Positions 34,563-43,053 of a stretch of 64,000 nucleotides of DNA are shown here, piece after piece. Under the pieces are notes generated by a model. It made no database searches, was not told the DNA's origin, and saw only the letters and a list, made by a program, of their open reading frames with translations. Position numbers and translations under genes: made by a program. The stretch is taken from NCBI GenBank assembly GCA_041392305.1, contig JAWKMJ010000005.1, forward strand, positions 62,001 through 126,000, read 5' to 3'. Source of the DNA: JAGQYP01 sp041392305 (GTDB taxonomy: Bacteria; Bacteroidota; Bacteroidia; Flavobacteriales_D; Crocinitomicaceae). Position 1 is the first letter of the stretch; each line of letters begins with the position of its first letter.

Positions 34563-35207
34563 CTATTTTCTAAAACTGCGTGAAACAGGGATTTCATGTT
34601 CGGCGATAAATATTTTAGAAGAGGTTTTTGAGTCAATCCAATGTTTATTGACAATATAAGATCGGTGCACTTTTTCAAAATCTGAACTAAGCAGTTGTTC
34701 AAGTTCTTTTAATGTAATTCGCTCAGTATAACTCTTTTCTTCGGTAACAATTATTGAATAGACATTATCCGCCTGACAATACAGAATATCGGACATAGGG
34801 ATTTCTGCTTTTCCTTTTGAGGTGTGAATAGTGATCGTTTGTTTATCCGAATTGCGCACTTTTACTAACTCAATAGCTGCTGCAATATCATTTTCATTAA
34901 AGGGTTTTGTCAAATAGGCACTTGGTCTGGTGATCGCCGCTTTTCTAATGGTTTCAACTTCGTTGTTTGCCGTAATGTAAATAAAAGGAATCCCCTTTGC
35001 ATTCAATTGTTCTCCTATTGTGATTCCACTATCATTATTTGCTAAACGGATATCGACCATGCATAAATCTGGTTTCATCTCCAAACTATTTGTTGCAGAT
35101 TGAATATCATCAGCAAGACCAACAACCTGATATCCCCTTTTCGTTAAGATTCTCCTCAAATGGTCTGCCACCAACAATTCGTCTTCCACGATCAGTATCC
35201 TCATCAT
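34563..35207 (-). CDS. LytTR-family response regulator
   Basis: This is a 214-residue regulator with a receiver domain (about 1-120, Asp52 in CMVDIRLANNDSG, Lys in SAYLTKPFNE) and a LytTR DNA-binding domain (about 130-214: SDILYCQADNVYSIIVTEEK, ITLKELEQLL, VHRSYIVNKHWID). LytTR regulators bind direct-repeat sites and often control surface or stress functions. It starts inside the stop region of the histidine kinase gene (four-base overlap), so the two are translated together. Confidence 0.93.
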   Translation of the reverse strand: MMRILIVEDELLVADHLRRILTKRGYQVVGLADDIQSATNSLEMKPDLCMVDIRLANNDSGITIGEQLNAKGIPFIYITANNEVETIRKAAITRPSAYLTKPFNENDIAAAIELVKVRNSDKQTITIHTSKGKAEIPMSDILYCQADNVYSIIVTEEKSYTERITLKELEQLLSSDFEKVHRSYIVNKHWIDSKTSSKIFIAEHEIPVSRSFRK

Positions 35208-36901
35208 TTTTTAATTTGAAGATTCAATTTGAATCCATTTTCACTTGCGATTGTATATTTTCCTTTCAATTGCATACACATTAATTCTACAAGAGTGGGC
35301 GTATGCTCTTTCAAACCACTTCCGTTATCCCAATATTCCAAATATACTTTTTCATTCTCGGCTTTTAATTTTAGCAAAATCTTTGGCTCTTTGGTTGAAC
35401 TGAAGGCATGCTTTAGGCTATTGCTTATTAATTCTGAAAGTAGAAGACCCAAATACAGAGATTTATCTATACTTGCATAAACGGTTTCCAATTCGAGTTC
35501 ACAGGCTACATGCTTCTCTTTACAGAAGGTTTCATAGTTTTCCTTGATTCCCAAAAAATACGTTTTAAGATCAATTTCTTCTTTTGATTCTTCCAGATAG
35601 ATTTGTTTGTGCAGCATCGAGATAGATTCAATTTTATTGGAAAGTTCTAATAGGATTTTGCGATCATTCCCAGAATATTTATCCGTTTCTTGCATGATTA
35701 AAGAAGTAATCAATTGCAGATTATTTTTGATTCTGTGATTGGATTCGGCCAACAAGAATTCATTTTCCTTTAAAAGTTTAAGCAATTTGTGATTATTTCT
35801 TCTGAATCGAATGGCAAAAATGGCAATTAATACCAAAATGGAGACAGCTAAAAGCAAACTTACAAAAAGAAGAAAAAGTCTTTCATTACGCTCATCCAAT
35901 TCCCTTTCTTTTCTTTCAATTTCCAACTGATGGTATTTCAATTCCCTGTCTTTTTCTTTGGATTTGTATTTAGCTTCCATATCCAATAGATTGCGATCCT
36001 GACTTTTCCTCAACATACTTAGATTATCCTGCATGTTTTTGAGTTCGTACTTTAAGGCTTTCATCGAATCGCCCTTTGCATAATAGATTTGTGTTAGATA
36101 ATGATAAATCGGACCTGTAACTTCCGGCCAATTTCTATTTTCCACTGATTTTAAATTCTGTTCGAATAGCCATCGTGCTGAATCTAATTTACCTTCGTGG
36201 TATGTCACACGTGCCCGATTAAAAAAAGCATTGGCATACAATCTTAACGCCCCTTTCTCTTTCCAAAAAGCACAAGCCTGATCGTAATAGAATTTAGCAC
36301 TATCTATCATCTGATTTTTCTCGAAAATATTTGCAATTTCATTGAAAGAGATCGACATATAATTATCTAAATTATGGTCTCTGGAAATCTTCATCGAAGC
36401 CTGACTATAATAAACTGCCGAGTCTAAAATTCCTTTCTGATTGTACGAAGCTGCTAACCTGTGGTAGATCGCAGCACATTCTTTCGGATATTTTCTCAGA
36501 TCAGCCTGGGTAAGAGATATACTCAGTAGTTCTTTCAAACTGCGATCTACCTTATCTATGGTTCGAAAGAGTTCCCCCATTCCCACGCGAATAGCAATTT
36601 CCTGCCTACGATTCAGATCGCCAAAACGTCCATTTTTAATTTCTTCGTACAATTTTAAGGATTCTCCGTATTTAGTTTGTAGTTTAACATTGGCAGCATA
36701 ATTCATCATAACATTAATGTATTCTTCATTTCCAGGCTGATGCTGATTCAACCATTTCTCGTAATAATGAGCTGCAATATCGAATTCAGAAAGTTCCAGA
36801 TAATACTTTGCACTGTCCAAATCAGACTGAGCTGATGAACTTTGCGCCCAAGCACATAGGAATATTCCGAAAAACCATAAATACTTCAGTCCTTTTTTCA
36901 T
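35204..36901 (-). CDS. TPR sensor histidine kinase (HisKA_2 type)
   Basis: This is a 565-residue protein with a signal sequence (1-24), periplasmic TPR-like helices (about 28-300), a coiled coil, one membrane helix (about 342-365) and a cytoplasmic kinase. His389 in ESNHRIKNNLQ is the HisKA_2 phosphorylation site; the ATPase domain has the N box SELISNSLKHAFS and G1 box DNGSGL. The expected second glycine box (a GLxLV-like sequence) is replaced by TPTLVELM, so the ATP lid looks degenerate. It is coupled to the LytTR regulator downstream. The sensed signal is unknown. Confidence 0.88.
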   Translation of the reverse strand: MKKGLKYLWFFGIFLCAWAQSSSAQSDLDSAKYYLELSEFDIAAHYYEKWLNQHQPGNEEYINVMMNYAANVKLQTKYGESLKLYEEIKNGRFGDLNRRQEIAIRVGMGELFRTIDKVDRSLKELLSISLTQADLRKYPKECAAIYHRLAASYNQKGILDSAVYYSQASMKISRDHNLDNYMSISFNEIANIFEKNQMIDSAKFYYDQACAFWKEKGALRLYANAFFNRARVTYHEGKLDSARWLFEQNLKSVENRNWPEVTGPIYHYLTQIYYAKGDSMKALKYELKNMQDNLSMLRKSQDRNLLDMEAKYKSKEKDRELKYHQLEIERKERELDERNERLFLLFVSLLLAVSILVLIAIFAIRFRRNNHKLLKLLKENEFLLAESNHRIKNNLQLITSLIMQETDKYSGNDRKILLELSNKIESISMLHKQIYLEESKEEIDLKTYFLGIKENYETFCKEKHVACELELETVYASIDKSLYLGLLLSELISNSLKHAFSSTKEPKILLKLKAENEKVYLEYWDNGSGLKEHTPTLVELMCMQLKGKYTIASENGFKLNLQIKK

Positions 36902-36966
36902 TTGATATACCTAATCTAACACCATCGAAGAATCAATCTGTGAAATTAGAAAAAAATCAACCTTTA

Positions 36967-36998
36967 TTGACAACAGAAAAATGCACGGCTTATCTTTG
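36967..36998 (+). promoter_or_regulatory. possible promoter for the DAHP synthase/chorismate mutase gene
   Basis: TTG (36967-36969) and TATCTTTG (36991-36998) have a 21-base spacer. The start would leave an unusually long leader of about 150 bases before the ATG at 37156. Confidence 0.45.
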
Positions 36999-37155
36999 CA
37001 AAGTCAATTCCAGTTTTGTCATCTGAAAAATACTTCCTTCAGAGCGAATAAAATGGAATTTGCACTGTTTATCTTATGAAGAGATAATAATTTTCAACCC
37101 TAGGAAATTTTTACGACTTCATTGCAAGTGGTTCTAAGATCCGCAACTGAATAGT

Positions 37156-38241
37156 ATGGAAACAAAAACAAGATCATTATTTGAAAAATGGGGATTGCAA
37201 AATACCGATCGCCCAGTGGTCATCGCCGGACCCTGTTCAGCTGAATCAGAAGAGCAAGTGCTGGATATTGCAAAACAATTAAAAGATCAAAATATTGAGA
37301 TCTATCGCGCGGGTATATGGAAACCAAGAACGCGTCCTAATTCCTTTGAGGGAGTGGGATCTGTGGGATTGGATTGGTTGAAATTGGTAAAACAGGAATA
37401 TGGTTTGAAAATCACCACAGAAGTTGCCAATGTAAAACACGTTTACGAAGCATTGAAAGCAGGTGTGGATATTTTATGGATTGGTGCGCGGACAACTGTA
37501 AATCCTTTTGCGATTCAGGAAATTGCAGATGCTTTGAAAGGAGTAGATATTCCAGTTTTGGTAAAAAATCCGATCAATCCAGATGTGGATCTTTGGCAAG
37601 GAGCGATCGAAAGGATTGCAGGAGCTGGAATAGATAAGATTGGAGCGATACACCGAGGATTCTCGAGTTTCGACAAAAGTAAATACCGTAACATTCCCAA
37701 ATGGGAGTTGCCGATTGAATTGAGAAGAAGAATGCCCGAGATTCCAATGATCTGTGATCCAAGTCATATTTCTGGAAGAAGAGATTTAATTGAGGCTGTT
37801 TCTCAAAAGTCACTGGATTTGAATTACGACGGACTCATGATCGAAACCCACAATAATCCAGATGAAGCTTGGTCGGATGCTAAACAACAGGTTTCTCCTT
37901 CGCAACTGAAAGAAATCCTGTCCAATTTAGTGTTGAGAAATGTCAATTCTAAAGATCCGGCTCTTCTTCATGATTTGGAAGAATTGAGAGGTCAGATCGA
38001 TGCTTACGACAAAGAATTATTCAAAATTTTGGAAGAAAGAATGAAGGTTGCGGTGAAAATTGGAGAGTACAAAAAAGCCCATAACATCACGGTACTTCAA
38101 CCGGAAAGATGGCAGGAAATCTTGAATAAAACGATTGAAGAGGGGAAAGCACATGATTTAAGCTCGGAATTTGTTACTAAGCTTTTCACGGCTATTCACC
38201 AGGAATCGATTAATAAACAAACGAAATTAATGAGAAAATAA
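37156..38241 (+). CDS. bifunctional DAHP synthase / chorismate mutase (type II)
   Basis: This enzyme carries out the first shikimate step and chorismate to prephenate conversion in one chain of 361 residues. The N-terminal DAHP synthase domain (about 1-260, family I-beta) has VVIAGPCSAES, YRAGIWKPRTRPNSF, ILWIGARTTVNPF and CDPSHISGRRDLI. The C-terminal AroQ-type chorismate mutase (about 270-355) has LRGQIDAYDKELFKILEERM and VKIGEYKKAHNI. The fusion allows chorismate-pathway feedback. It stands apart from aroC-aroA. It is followed by a repeat array and proC. Confidence 0.94.
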   Translation: METKTRSLFEKWGLQNTDRPVVIAGPCSAESEEQVLDIAKQLKDQNIEIYRAGIWKPRTRPNSFEGVGSVGLDWLKLVKQEYGLKITTEVANVKHVYEALKAGVDILWIGARTTVNPFAIQEIADALKGVDIPVLVKNPINPDVDLWQGAIERIAGAGIDKIGAIHRGFSSFDKSKYRNIPKWELPIELRRRMPEIPMICDPSHISGRRDLIEAVSQKSLDLNYDGLMIETHNNPDEAWSDAKQQVSPSQLKEILSNLVLRNVNSKDPALLHDLEELRGQIDAYDKELFKILEERMKVAVKIGEYKKAHNITVLQPERWQEILNKTIEEGKAHDLSSEFVTKLFTAIHQESINKQTKLMRK

Positions 38242-38335
38242 TTGGATATCTGGATTTCTAGATTTCTGGATATTTTGAAAGTTAAGTCCAGCAGTCCAGC
38301 AGTCTAGTAGTCCAGAAATCCAGAAATCCAACAAA
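38242..38335. repeat. CCAGAAATC inverted array between the aro gene and proC
   Basis: GGATTTCTAGATTTCTGGAT on the left and CCAGAAATCCAGAAATCCA on the right are inverse copies, with CCAGCAGTCCAGCAGTC units between. A related array lies at 42972-43040. Confidence 0.75.
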
Positions 38336-39136
38336 ATGAAACCAGCAATAATAGGATGCGGAAATTTAGGATCCGCTTTAGTAAAAGGAATATTGGAATC
38401 AGATTTTAATATCGAGGGATCGGTATTGATCTCGACAAGAAAGCAAGTAGTTCCAGAAAAATTGAAAGAATTCCAGGTGGAAGTTCTACCCAACAAAGAA
38501 TTGGTTGAAAAGGCGGATACGATCATTTTATGTGTATTGCCAAACCAAATCGACACGGTATTGGAGGAAATTAAAGATGTAGTAGATACTTCAAAGCTGA
38601 TTGTATCTACAGTTACAGGTGTGGATATCTCAAGAATCAAAGAAAAACTAGGGAACGAAAACCTGCAGGTAGTCCGAGCCATGCCCAACACTGCCATTGC
38701 GGTAAAGGAATCAATGACTTGCATTAGTTTTTCGGAAAATGTGGAAGTAAATAAAAGGCAATTGATTATTGATCTATTTGAATCTGTTGGAAAAACTGAA
38801 GTAATCAGAGAAGAACAAATGTCTTCCGCAACGGCTTTAACAGCCTGTGGAATTGCCTTTTTCTTAAGATCGATTCGAGCCGCATCTCAAGGGGGTGTGG
38901 AGATTTCGTTTCATTCAGAAGAAGCTTTGAAAATAGCTGCACAGACGGCCTTAGGAGCCGCAAAATTACTTTTGGAAAATGGGACGCACCCAGAAAGAGA
39001 AATTGACAAAGTAACTTCACCAAATGGATGTACCATAATTGGATTGAACGAAATGGAGCATTCAGGCTTTAGTTCCTCTTTTATTAAAGGAATTCGGAAA
39101 TCAGCAGAGAAAGCTGGAAAACTTTATTGCGAGTGA
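38336..39136 (+). CDS. proC: pyrroline-5-carboxylate reductase
   Basis: ProC reduces pyrroline-5-carboxylate to proline with NAD(P)H. The 266-residue protein starts MKPAIIGCGNLGSALVKGIL, a Rossmann GxGxxG motif. It contains VVRAMPNTAIAVKES and the signature region QTALGAAKLLLENGTHPERE followed by VTSPNGCTIIGLNEME. The length is normal. The start codon directly follows the repeat array, with no clear promoter between. Confidence 0.95.
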   Translation: MKPAIIGCGNLGSALVKGILESDFNIEGSVLISTRKQVVPEKLKEFQVEVLPNKELVEKADTIILCVLPNQIDTVLEEIKDVVDTSKLIVSTVTGVDISRIKEKLGNENLQVVRAMPNTAIAVKESMTCISFSENVEVNKRQLIIDLFESVGKTEVIREEQMSSATALTACGIAFFLRSIRAASQGGVEISFHSEEALKIAAQTALGAAKLLLENGTHPEREIDKVTSPNGCTIIGLNEMEHSGFSSSFIKGIRKSAEKAGKLYCE

Positions 39137-39137
39137 A

Positions 39138-39226
39138 TGAGCAAGAGTTTGGAGCAAGAGTTTGGAGCAAGAGTTTGGAGCAAGAGTTTGGAGCAAGAGT
39201 TTGGAGCAAGAGTTTGGAGCAAGAAT
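39138..39226. repeat. GAGCAAGAGTTTG tandem array
   Basis: About six copies of a 15-base unit (GAGCAAGAGTTTG plus GA/GG) follow proC directly. The unit core GAGCAAGAG recurs at 53641-53747 and 54671-54712. No spacers of CRISPR type are present; the copies are contiguous. Confidence 0.85.
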
Positions 39227-39235
39227 GATGGTGGC

Positions 39236-39277
39236 TTCCCGAATAACCCGGGAATTAATTCCCGGGTTATTCGGGGG
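39236..39277. repeat. perfect 34-bp palindrome extended to a 42-base hairpin
   Basis: Positions 39240-39273 are a perfect inverted repeat with no spacer (arm of 17 starting CGAATAACCCGGGAATT). Outer pairs at 39236-39239 and 39274-39277 extend the possible hairpin. It is far more GC-rich than its surroundings and lies between proC and a terminator. Confidence 0.85.
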
Positions 39278-39325
39278 AAATTCGTAACTTCACCGTGGCC
39301 CAGGCCAAAACAGTAAACAGTGGAA

Positions 39326-39353
39326 GAGTCACTCGAAAGGGTGACTTTTTCTT
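39326..39353 (+). terminator. intrinsic terminator with no obvious protein gene immediately upstream
   Basis: The stem AGTCAC / GTGACT has an eight-base loop and is followed by TTTTTC. It lies 190 bases past the proC stop, beyond the array and the palindrome, so it may end proC transcripts or a short RNA. Confidence 0.75.
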
Positions 39354-39412
39354 TTTATCCGTTTGTGGTACCAATTTTGTTGTTTAGATTTAAGCATTAA
39401 AAAACAACTAAC

Positions 39413-40090
39413 ATGAAAACAACATTTTATCTATTTCTAATATTCATTTCAGCAATTAGTTTCGGACAGAATAATTACTTAACTCCTGAACAGGTATCTG
39501 AATTTTACACTTCAGAGAAAAAAGCTTCACTAGGTATTTCCTATCCAATATTCAGAGTATATGAATATTCTGATTCAGAAGGGAAGCATCATCTGGTATT
39601 AGCAGAGCAAGTCAACAATAAGGCCTCAAAAGAACCAAGTGCAGTCCAAGGAACACATTTTTTAATCAAAGACGGAAATGCGACTAAAGTATGGAGTGTA
39701 TCGGATGCAAAAATGAATGATAACGGAGTGTCAGCAGAAGTGGGTCTGTGGTTTTGGACGAAGTATTTCGACATAAAGGATATTGATGGCGATGGCTTGG
39801 TTGATCCTATACTGATTTATGGAAGTAAGGGAATGAATGGCTATGATGATGGTCGTGTGAATATCATTGTATTCCATAAAAACAAAAAATACAGTATTCA
39901 CCATCAAAACAGCACAATGGATGGAGAACGCAATACAAAAGTTGACGCAGCATACTATAATTTGCCTAGTTCAATTCAAAGTCATGTTAAAAAAGTAATG
40001 GATCAATTGACAGAAAAAAATCACGCCATTTTTCCAGCTGGTTGGGAAGATGCCATGAAATCTAAAAAGACGGCTTTCGATGAGAATTAA
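39413..40090 (+). CDS. secreted protein of the M949_RS01915-like group
   Basis: This is a 225-residue protein with a signal peptide (1-19, ending SFGQ). The middle holds a calcium-loop-like segment FDIKDIDGDGLVDPILIYG, resembling EF-hand or FG-GAP loops (D-x-D-x-D-G), then MNGYDDGRVNIIVFHKNKKY and QNSTMDGERNTKVD. This pattern matches a Bacteroidota family labelled M949_RS01915, sometimes linked to surface polysaccharides, though evidence for a function is weak. It overlaps the TPR gene by 11 bases. Confidence 0.7.
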   Translation: MKTTFYLFLIFISAISFGQNNYLTPEQVSEFYTSEKKASLGISYPIFRVYEYSDSEGKHHLVLAEQVNNKASKEPSAVQGTHFLIKDGNATKVWSVSDAKMNDNGVSAEVGLWFWTKYFDIKDIDGDGLVDPILIYGSKGMNGYDDGRVNIIVFHKNKKYSIHHQNSTMDGERNTKVDAAYYNLPSSIQSHVKKVMDQLTEKNHAIFPAGWEDAMKSKKTAFDEN

Positions 40091-41234
40091 TCTGTTATTT
40101 CTCTTCCTGATTTTTTCTTCCTTTTTGGGGATTGCTTGTTTGTGGGACAACGATACCATCGAAATGGAAAAACAAGATTTTCCTGAAGTCTATGATTTAT
40201 TGACAGGGAATTTTATACGCCATTCAGAAGAGTATTATCAGTGGAAAATAAAAGACCGAACCGAAAAATTAAAATCTGATCCGAACAATCCCAGACTCTA
40301 TGATGATTTAGCGGTGGCCTATTCCAAAATGCATCAGGATAAAAAAGCGATCGAACTCATGATGCAAAAGGAAAAAATTGCACCTGGAGAATACGAAACC
40401 TACGCCAATATGGGGACTTTTTACTTGCACGATGGTCAGCTAGAAAAAGGAATTGAATACATTGAAAAAGCCATTGCCATTAATCCTGACGCTCATTTTG
40501 GAAGGGAAGTGTATCAGAAATATTTGGCGGAATATTTACTTGAGAAAGGGTATGTTCCTGATTTTAAATTACCGATTTGTAAATCATTCGATAGAGATGA
40601 ACCTGCAAAAGATTTTTATGCCTTTTTAAAGAAAAAACAAGGAAAGGAATTAACAATTGAAGACCTGAAAAAAGCGATCAAAGGAATTACTGGAATGATG
40701 AAGTTTGGAAATTGGGATTCTCCTATTTTAGCTGAAACATTGGGAGATCTTCTTTTTTATGGTGCCAGTGAATGGGAAAAAGAAGAAGCCTACCGCAATC
40801 TTGCCATCCTTTGTTACCATAGAGCAAAAATGAAAGTCGAAGATCCAAAAGTGCAGTCAAAATATGAAGCTAGAATCTTCAGAGTCCATCAAATTCTTCG
40901 TGGTGAGCAAAGTGCATATGTTAAACTCGCAAAACAATTCGAAAAGGATATGGTAATCGCTGATTCAAGTTTCCAAAAAATCCGAGTAAACGAAATCAAA
41001 TGGATTCAGGAAGGCTTGGATGTAGATGAGAAATTCGCTGAAGTCTATTATGGTATCCAACCTGAACCCAAACCAGAAAAAAAGGAAGTTGCGGAGGAAA
41101 AATTAACCGACGAAAATATCCCCGCCAAGGATTCTAAAGGTGAAATCATCTTTAACACGCTTATTGGAATCATCATTTTAGCTTTTCTTGCAGTGATTGT
41201 TTTTATCATTAGAAAAAACATGAACAAAGGTTAG
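40080..41234 (+). CDS. TPR protein with C-terminal membrane helix
   Basis: This is a 384-residue protein with an N-terminal hydrophobic signal containing a possible lipobox (FLGIAC), tetratricopeptide repeats around residues 60-145 (PRLYDDLAVAYSKMHQDKKA, YANMGTFYLHDGQLEKGIEY), a helical middle and one C-terminal membrane helix (about 357-378) followed by basic residues. Having both a signal and a tail anchor implies that the TPR part faces the periplasm. It overlaps the preceding secreted-protein gene, so the two probably function together. No specific function is recognised. Confidence 0.75.
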   Translation: MRINLLFLFLIFSSFLGIACLWDNDTIEMEKQDFPEVYDLLTGNFIRHSEEYYQWKIKDRTEKLKSDPNNPRLYDDLAVAYSKMHQDKKAIELMMQKEKIAPGEYETYANMGTFYLHDGQLEKGIEYIEKAIAINPDAHFGREVYQKYLAEYLLEKGYVPDFKLPICKSFDRDEPAKDFYAFLKKKQGKELTIEDLKKAIKGITGMMKFGNWDSPILAETLGDLLFYGASEWEKEEAYRNLAILCYHRAKMKVEDPKVQSKYEARIFRVHQILRGEQSAYVKLAKQFEKDMVIADSSFQKIRVNEIKWIQEGLDVDEKFAEVYYGIQPEPKPEKKEVAEEKLTDENIPAKDSKGEIIFNTLIGIIILAFLAVIVFIIRKNMNKG

Positions 41235-41331
41235 GATTTCTTTTTCTAACTCCCTTCTGTCCCTCTTTAAATAGTTAAATCTCTCTGGGTTATTTGACTT
41301 TAGGATTCAAATAGTAGCTTGATTAAATTTT

Positions 41332-41381
41332 ATTCGTTTAAACAAATATCGGGAAAAGTGCATATATTTGTTCTAACAAAT
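41332..41381 (+). promoter_or_regulatory. two palindromic operators and -7 box before the pirin gene
   Basis: ATTCGTTTAAACAAAT (41332-41347, one mismatch) and ATTTGTTCTAACAAAT (41366-41381, perfect arms) are 34 bases apart centre to centre. The -7 box TATATTTG (41363-41370) overlaps the second site, suggesting repression by occlusion. A third copy stands at 44776-44791. Confidence 0.65.
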
Positions 41382-41390
41382 ACTTCAATC

Positions 41391-42272
41391 ATGAAAAGAA
41401 ATGAATTTTTGAAAAAAGCAACACTTGGAGGAGCGCTCGGATTAGCAGCAGTTCCATTGCTCAAAGCAAATAATGTAAAACTCAAAAAATCGAATTACGA
41501 CGAATTCATGAAACAAGTAGGTTTTAATCATTTACCAAACAAGGAGGACAAAACAATGAATACAGTATTGCACAAAGCAGCTACTAGAGGTCATGCAAAT
41601 CATGGCTGGTTGGATAGCCACCACACTTTCAGTTTTGCAAACTATCACAATCCAGATCGAATGCATTTCGGGGTGTTACGAGTATTGAATGACGACAGGG
41701 TTCAGGCAGGCCAGGGATTTGGAACCCACCCGCATGACAATATGGAAATTATCTCCATCCCTTTGGAGGGCGATTTGGAACATAAAGACTCGATGGGAAA
41801 TGTTGCTGTAATTAAAGAAGGGGACGTTCAAGTGATGAGTGCCGGTACAGGTATTTATCATTCAGAATACAACAAAAATGAAAATAAAGAGGTGAAATTT
41901 CTTCAAATCTGGTTGTTCCCCAATAAGAAAAATGTACAACCTCGATACGACCAAATTTCCATTCGAGAAGTTGAAAAGGAGAATGAATTTTATCAAGTTT
42001 TATCACCAAATGCTGACGATCAAGGAGTTTGGATTCATCAAGATGCCTGGTTTCATTTAGGCAAATTTGGAAAAGGAAAAACGACCACTTATCAGCTAAA
42101 AAATAAAGAAAACGGGGTTTATGCATTTATTCTTGAAGGAGAGGCAGAAATCGCTGGGCAAAAACTTAGCAAAAGAGATGGTTTTGGAATCTGGAATGTA
42201 GAACAAATAGATTTCAAAGCTACGAATGATGCTAAAGTGCTATTAATGGAAGTACCAATGAAATTATCTTAA
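41391..42272 (+). CDS. pirin family protein with Tat-like signal
   Basis: This is a cupin-fold pirin, 294 residues from MKRNEFLKKATLGGALGLAA. The signal resembles a Tat peptide (KRNEFLKK, with the second Arg replaced by Asn). The pirin core begins at MNTVLHKAATRGHANHGWLD and carries the metal-ligand pattern GTHPHDNMEIIS (His-x-His) followed by EHKDSMG and AGTGIYHSEYN. Bacterial pirins include quercetin dioxygenases and redox-linked enzymes. A strong AAGGAGG ribosome site precedes the in-frame ATG at 41556, so a cytoplasmic form may also be made. nitroreductase, OsmC and 4Fe-4S genes follow. Confidence 0.9.
   Translation: MKRNEFLKKATLGGALGLAAVPLLKANNVKLKKSNYDEFMKQVGFNHLPNKEDKTMNTVLHKAATRGHANHGWLDSHHTFSFANYHNPDRMHFGVLRVLNDDRVQAGQGFGTHPHDNMEIISIPLEGDLEHKDSMGNVAVIKEGDVQVMSAGTGIYHSEYNKNENKEVKFLQIWLFPNKKNVQPRYDQISIREVEKENEFYQVLSPNADDQGVWIHQDAWFHLGKFGKGKTTTYQLKNKENGVYAFILEGEAEIAGQKLSKRDGFGIWNVEQIDFKATNDAKVLLMEVPMKLS
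41541..41558 (+). promoter_or_regulatory. internal Shine-Dalgarno and alternative start in the pirin gene
   Basis: AAGGAGG (41541-41547) lies eight bases before an in-frame ATG (41556-41558) where cytoplasmic pirins begin. Strong Shine-Dalgarno sites are uncommon in this phylum, which makes it notable. Confidence 0.5.
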
Positions 42273-42285
42273 AAACATCAGAGTT

Positions 42286-42930
42286 ATGAAAACAATAGAA
42301 ATGAATACAATTGAAAATCTAAAATGGCGCTATGCAACAAAGAAATTTGACGCATCCCAAAAATTGGCAGAAGTAGAAATTGACATATTAAAAGAGGCTG
42401 TGCAGTTATCTCCAAGCTCCTATGGACTCCAATTATTTAAGGTGATGGATGTTCGAGATGAACTTACAAGAAAAGCCCTTCAACCGGCAGCCTGGGGTCA
42501 GACACAAATAGTGGATGCTTCTAATTTGTTTGTCTTTGCCGCAAAAACAAAATTTGATGATAGTGACGTTGATAATTATGTTCACCTAAAAGCTTCATCA
42601 AATGAAATGGATCCTTCTTCATTTAAAGGATATTCAGATTTCGTAAAAGGAAAACTCAGTGGCATGTCGGAAGAAGAGTATCAAAACTGGACCAAAAGAC
42701 AGGTGTATATTGCCCTAGGAAATTTGATGACTGTAGGGGCTGAATTAAAAATTGATATCTGTCCGATGGAGGGCTTCGAAGCAGAAAAATTCGATGAAAT
42801 TCTTGGGTTAAAATCCAAAGGTTATACTTCCACTGTAATCGCAACAATTGGCTACAGATCCGAGGAAGACTCAACGGCAGATAGTCCCAAAATAAGAAAA
42901 AGCGTAGAGGATTTATTTGAGATTCTATAG
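42286..42930 (+). CDS. NAD(P)H-dependent oxidoreductase, nitroreductase family
   Basis: This is a 214-residue FMN enzyme of the NfsB/nitroreductase family. The N-terminal LKWRYATKKFDASQKL and VQLSPSSYGLQLFKVMDV motifs bind FMN; ALGNLMTVGAELKIDICPME and ATIGYRSEEDS near the end are typical. It reduces quinones or nitro-compounds with NAD(P)H. It lies 13 bases after the pirin gene and should share its promoter and operators. An in-frame ATG 15 bases downstream (MNTIEN) is an equally possible start. Confidence 0.92.
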   Translation: MKTIEMNTIENLKWRYATKKFDASQKLAEVEIDILKEAVQLSPSSYGLQLFKVMDVRDELTRKALQPAAWGQTQIVDASNLFVFAAKTKFDDSDVDNYVHLKASSNEMDPSSFKGYSDFVKGKLSGMSEEEYQNWTKRQVYIALGNLMTVGAELKIDICPMEGFEAEKFDEILGLKSKGYTSTVIATIGYRSEEDSTADSPKIRKSVEDLFEIL

Positions 42931-42949
42931 GACACTTGGATCCTTCGAC

Positions 42950-43053
42950 AAGCTCAGAATAGGTTTTTGGAAGCTAGACTTCTAGATTAAGTCCAGTTTC
43001 CAGAAATCTAGAAATCTAGAAATCTAGAAATCAAAAATCACTATCTTAAAAGC
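42950..43053. repeat. REP-like fragment and CTAGAAATC array
   Basis: CCTTCGACAAGCTCAGAA (about 42953-42970) matches a short sequence seen widely between bacterial genes. It is followed by CTAGACTTCTAGATT and four CTAGAAATC units, which are partly inverse to each other and related to the 38242-38335 array. Confidence 0.7.

Noticed and set aside
38227..38724. Open frame of 165 codons antisense to proC and through the repeat array
   Set aside because: Its C-terminal part is a translation of the CCAGAAATC repeat and the rest is the complement of proC.
39138..39226. Regular tandem copies that could be taken for a CRISPR array
   Set aside because: The 15-base units are contiguous with no unique spacers, and no cas genes are in the window.
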